19,245 nt of DNA from CAYMST01 sp964393115 (lineage in GTDB: Bacteria > Bacteroidota > Bacteroidia > Cytophagales > Cyclobacteriaceae), in assembly GCA_964393115.1 (NCBI GenBank), contig CAYMST010000070.1:1-19245 (forward strand), in the 5' to 3' direction. Shown one piece after another: positions 9,551 through 18,000 of the stretch. The position numbers and the translations under genes are program-made. Each line of letters opens with the position of its first letter. The stretch's first letter is position 1. Under the pieces are notes generated by a model. It was given only the letters and a program-made list of their open reading frames with translations. It searched no databases and was not told the origin of the DNA.

Positions 9551-12500
9551 TTACTGATCCTCATTCTGCACTTCGACATTGATCATTTTTACTGGTGACT
9601 TCGTCTGATCTCCCGCCGAGAATCCATTTAGTGCGGCTGCGCCGTCCACCTCGTATCTTTCTCTGGGAACAAAAGTGCTTCCGCGAGTGTCATTAGTGCC
9701 TGCAGTCTCGCCTTCATAAGGCCATGGGTCCGTCTCTCCTTCGCAAAACGACTGGATATCCAACTCAAAATCCCAGCTTTCTACCTGTCTTAGAAGTGTG
9801 TATTCGTACCAAGACAAACTATTGATCGACTTATCAATATTTTCCTTTAAATCACAAAACTGAAAGCCTGGCACCAGTTGACGTCCTTGGTAAGAGCTGC
9901 TACATTCGATATCATCGGCATAATCATATATCGTTTGATTTTCAGGATCATCTATGATGATAATCGCTGTGCTAGGATACCCTCCTACTCCAAAATTGGT
10001 CTCCAAATCCAGTTGGCTATTCGTGATCGTACTCCTGACAGTGATAGGTAGATCGAGCGGGCGACTCCAGGTCTCTTCACAGGAGTATGTGGTCATATTG
10101 CACTGCGCCTGACAGGATTGGACCAATTGCTCAAGAATCACCTCGATATCTTCTTCAGGTATTACATTATGCGTCGCTGGATCATCCGTTCGACACCCTT
10201 CAATGACATAGCATTTTGCCTCCAAAAGATCATACAGCTTCTCAAGAAACCTCCCTCTTAAATTCTCGCAACCGACCTGGCATTCCGCAATTCTGTTTTC
10301 AATCTCTAATTCATAATAAGCAAAGCTTGTTTTTGTAGAACCATCTTGTTTGGTCAAGATCAAGCCATCATACCATTCGCTCATCTTAGCAGCACCGTGT
10401 TGTGTATGCAATGCATCGTAAATGTCTTGGTTAATGAGATCGGGGAGGTCAAATACTTCCTGATCTTCACCAGTCGTCTTCTTATAGAAATACCATTGAG
10501 AGTTTGCATTAGCAAAATCGTCACAAGTTAGATCAAGTCCTATCACAGTTTGATCATCGTAGGTTGATTGCGGATCATAAGTAGCCAGCATTTCATAGAA
10601 TGTTAACCGCTGCGCTGCTGTCCAATCTTCATGTGTTTCTGCACATGTTATTCTCCCGGTACCTAAGAAATTATCTACTACCCATCTATTCGGGTCATTA
10701 GGATAGTCGCTGTCCTGATAACATCCAGTGGGATTGGTATTTGGGTCCTCACTGCAACAATCGACGACAATCGGCATCCCAGAACCATCCAGGAGTATAT
10801 TTCCAGTTAAGGGTTCGGTCAGATAGCAATCATTTGGGTCCGTATAACATACAGACTGCTCGATGGGTTGATATAGTGGCAACCCTGAAACCGGATCGAT
10901 TCTAGCATGTTCTTCATACACAAAGTATTTATAGGCATAGATCGGGTTTTTGATTCTAGGAAATAGGCTTTCTTCAGATTCCACAAAACTATTGCCCTGT
11001 TCTACTCTCTTTTTAGGGTCCCAATCACTAAGTGGTACATAGCGGTAATCCCCATTTATGACTGTGACAGGTAAAACTGACTGACTAGTAGGTGCATCGA
11101 AAAGATACTGATTGGTTTGATCCATAAACAAATCAAACGGTACCGGTACATTGGTTCCTGGCAAGACATACGTCACGCCCGGTTTAAGGTCTCTAGCAAG
11201 AGGTTGTGGGTCAAAAGGAGTTTGGATTTTTGCAAACTTATAACCAGCACATTGGAGAAATTCATCTACCACATGGAATTGTCCTAAAACTGGATCAATC
11301 TCTCCATCACCACCACCACCGATTTGGAGTTTTCGCATCTTCTTCGAAATTTTTCGTTTTGCAATCCAGCGGGTTAGGAAGAACCCCTTCCCCTTAAAAT
11401 TCTGATCAAAATGATTATCATGAACTCCTCGGTCACCATCGTTACGATCATCAAAAGTATTGGACACATTTGTGTTCCCCCCGCTGTCATAGAAGTCAAA
11501 AGTTGCCTGGCAGATTTCTTCTTTAAGTCGGGACAGAACACCTAACCAACAGTTGATTAGTTCATCACAAGTATATGGTGCTTCGTCATCGCTGAGGTCT
11601 TCATTTAGTTTCGAGTCTATATCATAGCTATCGGTAAGCATGTTATAGATCATTAAGTTAAATGTTCCTTCTGTTTCCCAGCCATCAAAGTACCCTGCGA
11701 TTTTGGTGCCTGGATTATCTGCCTTAACACCTCGATAGATCAGATCCTTTAATGCCTGCTCACTTGTGAAATCTCTGGTCCCCGCAGGCTCTCCGGCCTG
11801 ATCAATACAGTCAGCAAAAAATGCCAACATATAGCCCTCGAAATCCGGAAAGAATTCTTGACTAATAGGAGACTGCGCATCTACAATATCGTAATAATTG
11901 ACTACATTGAAATAGCCATCTAAGCTAGCGTCTTCTGGCAGTTTTAAGTTGGATTCAATTTCTTCACAATCGAGTTCAGGCACCCAACGTATCGGCACAT
12001 CAATAGATGGACAACAGGGGGTCTCGAGGAACATTTTAGTTGGGTTTCCATTAGTTGAGGGATCATATCCCAAAGGCTCAATGATGAGTGCATAGTCGGG
12101 AATATTAGCGTTAGTCAATGCATCAGAATACAATGCACTGAATTGTGCAAACTCTGCATCTGCGAAATCTACATTGAATTTTCCAGACCTGCTGAAACCA
12201 ACAAGAGTGCCACTATTTACGACATTTGCAAGCTCAAAGATGGCCTGGTTAAATCCGCCAATCTCACTTGCTGTTGTAATGCTTTCCAGCCAATTCGCTA
12301 TCAGATCGGTAATTGGGTATACTCCATTTTCTATCGTTTCACGGTTTTGGCTTTGGGCTGCCTCGACATTGGTAGGTTTGAGGGTTTTCTCGACAAGGTA
12401 TGAACCTGGTGGTACAGCTGAAAGGATTACTGGCGGCACCACCTTATAATCGTCACCATCAATTAACTGACAACTTACGCTATTAAGATCAAAATCTTCG

Positions 12501-14380
12501 TAGATCGCTTGAGAAGAGACAATCTCTCCTTGCTCACTTAAAGTATGGAGTATGAGATCCAATCTAAAATTACAATCGATTTCAGTCTCAACACATAAGG
12601 AACTTAGTTGGGGGCACCGAATACTGTAGCCAACATTAACGTCTGTTGGCACGGCGAGAGCCAACCGTTTAGAAGATACAAAGCCACCCTCTTTTTTGAG
12701 ATTGACTGTGATCTTATCATTGTATGAAGTCGAACCAGGCAAGTTATCGAGCGGGATCAAGTTATTGTCTGCATCTGAAAACACAAGACTGGTCGCAATG
12801 ACATTTCCTTCTTTCGATGTATAAGTAACGGATGTTGTATTGTTCGGATCAATGGTGACGGTTTTCAACACGCTCTCCCCTGCGGGAGCTTCATCGCCAA
12901 AAATTGCAATCAGTTCTTCCTCTGCAGGAGTAGCATATAAATATTTGGTCGTCCTGCCTCCTTCAGTAGCATCCACCGAGTGGGTTTTCCCCACACCAGA
13001 CTGTTCTCTTACCCTATTTGATCCATCGTTGTAATAGATCGTTCGTGTATACCCAAAGCCTTCTGCATTGGGTATCGACTTGTCCACATTGTCTTTATAG
13101 TAAGCGAAATCTGTTCCTTCATCCACTAAATCAGGGTTTCTCAACTTGGCATCGGTGTCAAAATGTTTAGCTTGAAAGATTTCATCCGTTCCGGCAGCTT
13201 TCATGAATTCTTTTCGATACGTACTTTGCTTATTTGGGACCGGCACCGGTATCGAAGTGATAGCAGGACGACCAATTTGATCGTACACAGTCTGCTGAAT
13301 GAGGGTGATGTTCTTAGAGGGCAGGTAAGTCTGCTCCTGCTTGACCTTCAATAGTCCGTCTGCATAGCTTATGTTTTCTTTTACTCTGGTATCTTCCGTA
13401 TAGACTCGGGAGTAAATCCAATTGGTGTTGTCTTCATTGTCCTCGAAGTAAAAGTACTGAAGGTTTGTACCTGCTTCAGTTAACTCTCTCCTGAGTCCCA
13501 TCAAATACGAAGACCACTCTCCCCAGTTCCCTGCATTTCCTGAGCCCCCAGGCAGGTATCCTCCTACAGGTCGAATTCTGGCAGCATAAAAGCCAGTACC
13601 GCCAGCTAGTCTATGAGTATATTCCTTTTGCATAGGATCGATTAGATCGATGTCTATGGTCAGGGCTTTTCTCCAATCAATGTTTGCAATAATATTATTT
13701 TCTTCAACTTTGGACGGGCTCACATTGTGTAGCCTTAGTAGTTGCAATTGGTAGTGTGATACATGGATATCATCGTTCCATGAAAAAGTAACCGTTTTGT
13801 CTGGTGAACTCACATTGATGCCAGTAATAGATGATTGAAGTTGATTCACATCATATCCTAGATCAACTTCATATCCAATTCGCATAGCTGCATAAGAATC
13901 CAGCAGGGAGTTGGTACTTGAGGTGCTTATCACTTCTAAGACCACTTCATCAAAGCGAACGCGTTCATTTCCATCAACCGTTTCTTTAAACCCATCGAAA
14001 TCTACAATCACATAGGCCTCGGGCTGACCTTCATTTATGGCTAGGGTATAGGGAGAAGACTGAAAAACCAGAGGAGCTACGGCGGAGCCTTCGTCTAAGG
14101 CGGTCAAATTGAACGTGACACTGAGTTCGAAATTTTCTCCACCAAAAAAGAACTCATCCCCCAAATCCAGACTTACTTTGAGAAAGCCATCCTCTATTTT
14201 CCGATCTAAGGTCATTGGAGTCTCTTGAAAATCAAGGGTAAAGGAGATCGGGGGGCCGGAAGAAAAACCTCCAGCGGTAGCAAAGTATTCTACCTCTTTT
14301 TCAAGATGCTCAATGTTTTGGGCATGAATCGCTGACTGAAAGCAGAAAATTAGGTAAAGGGTGGTTATTATGTATTTCAT
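9551..14380 (-). CDS. Large secreted Rhs/YD-associated protein with Cys-rich segments (1609 aa)
   Basis: I chose the ATG at 14380 because it begins a clean signal peptide (MKYIITTLYLIFCFQSAIHA, cut near residues 20-21); a TTG three codons upstream (14389) is less likely. The TAA is at 9551-9553. Residues about 185-295 look like a fibronectin type III domain (KTVTFSWNDDIHVSHYQLQL, then RLAGGTGFYAARIRPVGGY). Residues about 360-380 carry an Rhs-like strand (LIQQTVYDQIGRPAITSIP), followed by TRTIYYNDGSNRVREQSG. A basic, Gly-rich patch lies near residues 995-1030. Two cysteine-rich segments lie near residues 1170-1250 (with DCCSEDPNTNPTGC) and 1360-1440 (CYVIEGC, CQAQCNMTTYSC). From memory, similar segments occur upstream of the YD repeats inside single large Rhs proteins of Bacteroidota. 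Here the segment is a separate polypeptide, followed after 55 bases by the giant LRR-Rhs gene. Function is unknown. Export to the periplasm is likely; surface or extracellular location is inference. Confidence 0.93.
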   Translation of the reverse strand: MKYIITTLYLIFCFQSAIHAQNIEHLEKEVEYFATAGGFSSGPPISFTLDFQETPMTLDRKIEDGFLKVSLDLGDEFFFGGENFELSVTFNLTALDEGSAVAPLVFQSSPYTLAINEGQPEAYVIVDFDGFKETVDGNERVRFDEVVLEVISTSSTNSLLDSYAAMRIGYEVDLGYDVNQLQSSITGINVSSPDKTVTFSWNDDIHVSHYQLQLLRLHNVSPSKVEENNIIANIDWRKALTIDIDLIDPMQKEYTHRLAGGTGFYAARIRPVGGYLPGGSGNAGNWGEWSSYLMGLRRELTEAGTNLQYFYFEDNEDNTNWIYSRVYTEDTRVKENISYADGLLKVKQEQTYLPSKNITLIQQTVYDQIGRPAITSIPVPVPNKQSTYRKEFMKAAGTDEIFQAKHFDTDAKLRNPDLVDEGTDFAYYKDNVDKSIPNAEGFGYTRTIYYNDGSNRVREQSGVGKTHSVDATEGGRTTKYLYATPAEEELIAIFGDEAPAGESVLKTVTIDPNNTTSVTYTSKEGNVIATSLVFSDADNNLIPLDNLPGSTSYNDKITVNLKKEGGFVSSKRLALAVPTDVNVGYSIRCPQLSSLCVETEIDCNFRLDLILHTLSEQGEIVSSQAIYEDFDLNSVSCQLIDGDDYKVVPPVILSAVPPGSYLVEKTLKPTNVEAAQSQNRETIENGVYPITDLIANWLESITTASEIGGFNQAIFELANVVNSGTLVGFSRSGKFNVDFADAEFAQFSALYSDALTNANIPDYALIIEPLGYDPSTNGNPTKMFLETPCCPSIDVPIRWVPELDCEEIESNLKLPEDASLDGYFNVVNYYDIVDAQSPISQEFFPDFEGYMLAFFADCIDQAGEPAGTRDFTSEQALKDLIYRGVKADNPGTKIAGYFDGWETEGTFNLMIYNMLTDSYDIDSKLNEDLSDDEAPYTCDELINCWLGVLSRLKEEICQATFDFYDSGGNTNVSNTFDDRNDGDRGVHDNHFDQNFKGKGFFLTRWIAKRKISKKMRKLQIGGGGDGEIDPVLGQFHVVDEFLQCAGYKFAKIQTPFDPQPLARDLKPGVTYVLPGTNVPVPFDLFMDQTNQYLFDAPTSQSVLPVTVINGDYRYVPLSDWDPKKRVEQGNSFVESEESLFPRIKNPIYAYKYFVYEEHARIDPVSGLPLYQPIEQSVCYTDPNDCYLTEPLTGNILLDGSGMPIVVDCCSEDPNTNPTGCYQDSDYPNDPNRWVVDNFLGTGRITCAETHEDWTAAQRLTFYEMLATYDPQSTYDDQTVIGLDLTCDDFANANSQWYFYKKTTGEDQEVFDLPDLINQDIYDALHTQHGAAKMSEWYDGLILTKQDGSTKTSFAYYELEIENRIAECQVGCENLRGRFLEKLYDLLEAKCYVIEGCRTDDPATHNVIPEEDIEVILEQLVQSCQAQCNMTTYSCEETWSRPLDLPITVRSTITNSQLDLETNFGVGGYPSTAIIIIDDPENQTIYDYADDIECSSSYQGRQLVPGFQFCDLKENIDKSINSLSWYEYTLLRQVESWDFELDIQSFCEGETDPWPYEGETAGTNDTRGSTFVPRERYEVDGAAALNGFSAGDQTKSPVKMINVEVQNEDQ

Positions 14381-14394
14381 AAATAACAAATATT

Positions 14395-15099
14395 TTATCG
14401 ATCAATCGATCTATTATCAATGATTTCGTAACTACTAAATTGTTCTACAGCCCGTTTATCATCTCTAAGCACATAAGAATAGGCCGTTTTGTTTTTCCAA
14501 TTTTTGACATCCAAGTCAATAGATTCGTATACCATTCTCTGATGTAGAAACTGATGAGTGCTTACATAAGAAATTCCTACCTCTTTCAAGCTTTCTTTTT
14601 CATCAAATAGAAAGGATACGCTACGGATTTTTTCTTTAGCTGTAAGTAGCTGATCTGGGATTAGCATCACTTCTACTCCAGTATTGCTAGGGCGGCATTC
14701 CACTCGCTGATTGGTGGTGAGAATGGATTCCTGCAACTGAATCAACTTCTCATATTGTTCCGTATGATTGATCTTAAAAGAATTCCTGCGAATAATCTTC
14801 TTTTGAGGATGGATGACTACAAACGCGTCTTTAGAATCTTGATACACTGAAATGGTCGAACTCTCAAATACATATTGCTCCTTATTTACAAATAGTGAAC
14901 TCTCCACCTGCAGGTCTGATCCACCTTCCCTCAGGGGATTGTCCTTATAAAACATCTTCATAGCCAAGAAATATGTCTTACCTTCCTCCAGCTCAGAGAA
15001 GGATTTCATCTTGATAAAATGAGCTTCCAGTAGATTGAGACAAGTTTGTTGAGGTCCTTGTAGCAGCAGCATTAGATATGTTCCGACCAAATATTTCAT
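14395..15099 (-). CDS. Hypothetical 234-residue protein, possibly exported, weak LolA-like pattern
   Basis: I do not recognise this protein with certainty. The start is the ATG at 15099, which overlaps the stop of the large upstream gene; the TAA is at 14395-14397. The N-terminus MKYLVGTYLMLLLQG is short and hydrophobic and could be a signal peptide, though there is no clear cleavage site, and the Cys at residue 20 lacks a good lipobox. The remainder alternates short beta-strand-like stretches: FVNKEQYVFESS, then VYQDSKDAFVVIHPQKKII, and later IRSVSFLFDEKESLKEVGI. This resembles the half-barrel pattern of LolA/LolB-type lipoprotein carriers, but the match is by impression only. Its position, coupled to one giant gene and 14 bases before another, suggests a chaperone, transport or assembly factor for these proteins. 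That role is inference. Confidence 0.88.
   Translation of the reverse strand: MKYLVGTYLMLLLQGPQQTCLNLLEAHFIKMKSFSELEEGKTYFLAMKMFYKDNPLREGGSDLQVESSLFVNKEQYVFESSTISVYQDSKDAFVVIHPQKKIIRRNSFKINHTEQYEKLIQLQESILTTNQRVECRPSNTGVEVMLIPDQLLTAKEKIRSVSFLFDEKESLKEVGISYVSTHQFLHQRMVYESIDLDVKNWKNKTAYSYVLRDDKRAVEQFSSYEIIDNRSIDR
15096..15099 (-). promoter_or_regulatory. ATGA stop/start overlap (translational coupling)
   Basis: The stop codon TGA of the upstream large gene and the ATG of the 234-residue gene share bases in the sequence ATGA. Such overlaps usually mean that ribosomes finishing the first gene reinitiate on the second. It supports co-expression of the two proteins from one transcript. No separate ribosome binding site is evident. 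Confidence 0.8.
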
Positions 15100-18000
15100 T
15101 GCGCGTCTGTTCTGAGTTCCTTAGGTAGGTTATATTGAGTTTCAGTGACTGTTTTTAGCCCTCGCTCTGTTTCAATACTTCTGCTGATCAGCTGCCCTTC
15201 GTCGTTATATTGATAGTAGATACCGAAATGCTGATCGTCAAATTCTACCATCAATCGCAGGGATTGGACGTCGTATACATAACAGTTACCCTCAGAGTCG
15301 TAGGGTTGAAAGCGGACGTCATCTACCATAATATTTTCATTTAGAATTCCGTCAGTCTTTTCTAAGGTAACCTGCAGATCATTGCCTTCTCCAATGGCAG
15401 CAAAGGCGGTATTCGCAACTCGTGCAGAAAGTAATACCAATTCTCCGGTTTGAGCAACTTTGGAAAGAGTGACTCGTTGAGCTCCAAAACCCAATTCCAA
15501 ATCATCAGGAAGCTGGTTGCCAGCTTCATGAAACCAACCCATAAAAATTCCTCCGGTGGAAATTAAATGTGCGTCCACTTTCAGACCTGAGATCAAATCA
15601 TCTCCCAATGTGATTGGTTTAGATCGAAGTCCAGAGTGAGCAATCCCCTCATTTTCCAGCGAATACTCGTAGTCTTCAAAATAGATGGTGTTGTGGGCCG
15701 CATTTGCTGCAATCATGGAGGGTAAATGCTGTGAATTTGAAGGCTTGAATAACGCAGCACTGTGAATATTCAACACGTCCCTTTCCTCAACAGGCTGTCC
15801 GTTGGGATTGTAAAGAAGAACTTCAGAAGTGTTGATCCAATTCGCATCGACTTGAGATTGATTGTTCCAATCTCTGTCCCAGTCGAATTGTGAAATCGAG
15901 AATGTGCCCGAGCGGTATATCTTATCCCTGGCATCTGATGTGGCAAGGTTGTCAGACTTATATACATAGCTCCTCTTGGGTCTCCACACCTCATTGAGTT
16001 TCTCAATGGCAGCATTGGAAAGGTTATAGTGATTTTCTATTCGCTCGTTCGGCCAATTCTGAGTATACGCCCCGTCAAACCAATCATTACTAAATGTCTG
16101 CACAGAGGCACTAAGAACGTTAGTCGGATTTTGAAACCAGCTCCCCCATCCTGATGCGGGCTCTGCTCCATAAACGGTAAAGGTGGCTGTATTGTCACTG
16201 AGTTGATTCTTGTATTCATCAACGTCTGATCCATTAATTCTCGCGGTTGATTTAGGACTCATAGTTTCGTATTGACTCAGCCAGGCAGCAGGCAATTTCA
16301 ATTGGTATATTGAACCATCATGTTGGATGCCATCGAGTTCCAGGTCATGAAACCCGTCAGCGTTTCTGGTGAGCATGGGCTTACCAGTCTGGGAGTTGAA
16401 TGCAATGTTTTCCTGAGTATGATAAATACCATCCTGGTAAGTAGTGACACTTTTTTGAATCACGGGATACTTGATGATTTTTGTGGTAGCATGGGTCGCT
16501 AACACATTCTCCTGCATAGAGAACGACGGCCACAGGGTGACGAAAATAGGAGGCAGAAATGATATGGTCACGCTAATGTCGAGTTCTACGTTAAAATCAA
16601 TGGTCTTGTCTTTTATTTTCTTGGACTCAAACGCCATCTCCATTTCTTTTCCCGGAAGATCCATGTACTCCTCAATGGTACTATTGGTCTGATCCCACCT
16701 AAACATCCGGATTTCTTCTCCCGGTTTATAGTACTCATACTGTTGCTGTGATACAATGTAAGTGTTTAACTGTCTGTATTCACCGCTAGCCTCATCATAA
16801 AGGTATTGACCGGCATAATTCGATACGACCCTTGGTTGTCCATGCATGTCATTCATCAGAAAACGAAACCCCTGAGACGTAAAAGCTTTTGTAGTAGAGT
16901 AGTTAAAAACACCCGCAGGTATTGTCAGAAAATCTTTCTCGGTGTCTAGCGTGGTACGTACTACTCCACTCTTATCTTCGTCAGGGTCCAGTCCTGTATA
17001 AATACCGTCAAATGGAAATTCCTCAGCAGTATGAAATTCATGTACGGTAAATCCATTCCCAGTAGTACCAGAGTGAATATTCTTTACAATGACCCTACTA
17101 TGTCCGATGGATGCAGCAGGTAGGACAGATTCTCCCAAGGGACCTTCAGACTGCTTTTTATCCTCTCCGGCAGTGATCCTATTTAAGAAACTTTGATCTT
17201 TTCTAGCAATGAAATTCACTAACGGATTCTCTTCACGGGCTGCTGAGGGTTCGTTGGTTGCTACGCCGCTACTTGTAAACCCATCTTCTTTTACATACAC
17301 GTATTCTGTCCCATATAAAGAAGGATCACCCGTTTCCAATCCTTCATCATAAAATAGCAACTTCTTAACTCGGGCACCTGTGGCCTTTTTCGCTAAATTC
17401 ATCGGAAGGCGCAAGAAAGACAGGGAATGATTTATGGTGGAGCAAACGCTTGATTTAAGGTCAGGAACAAAGAAAAAGAGCTTGCCATCCAGTGTCATTT
17501 GAGCCATCATCAAAACACTGATAGGACCAATTCCACTGTTTCCATTGTTGGCACGATCTATAATCGCTTCTTCATACCGCAGCTCGTAACTCGTTTCCAC
17601 GCAGTCCGAGTTGTCGAGTTTTCCTTGTTTTTGATTTGAAACCAGTTCATAGCAGGCATGTCGTGGAATAGAGCCATTCGAACCACTTGAGCCACTTTTG
17701 TTTTGAAGCCTGATCCTGATGCTGTAATTCACATTGTCATTGGTGACCACCTCAGCAGTTTCGAAATTTGCATATCCGGTAATGTATTCAGACCTGCAGT
17801 CGTCTATGGACGGGTTATTTCCTTTCAATGCGTAAAGAAATTTGAAGTATACTTTGTCTCCGGAAGTTGTAAAATGATCTTCAATCTTATCCCGCAGAGC
17901 CCCAACCATCTGTTGATCACTTGGATCAACACCAAAGTCCTCTACATTGACCACGTAGTAAGGGTTTTGATCATAGCCTTGGTCTCCGCTTTCAATTAAG

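Noticed and set aside
8404..9579. A 391-residue protein starting at 9579 and stopping at 8404
   Set aside because: The end is nonsense after the gap. The start would add 28 basic residues before a clean signal peptide and overlap the previous gene; the ATG at 9495 is better.
11305..11321. GGT triplet tract as a phase-variable repeat
   Set aside because: Only about four units, and changes in steps of three would not switch the frame.
14381..14394. Promoter in the AT-rich junction before the 1609-residue gene
   Set aside because: Only 14 bases separate the genes and no clear -33/-7 pair could be placed; AT-richness just before an ATG is normal in Bacteroidota.
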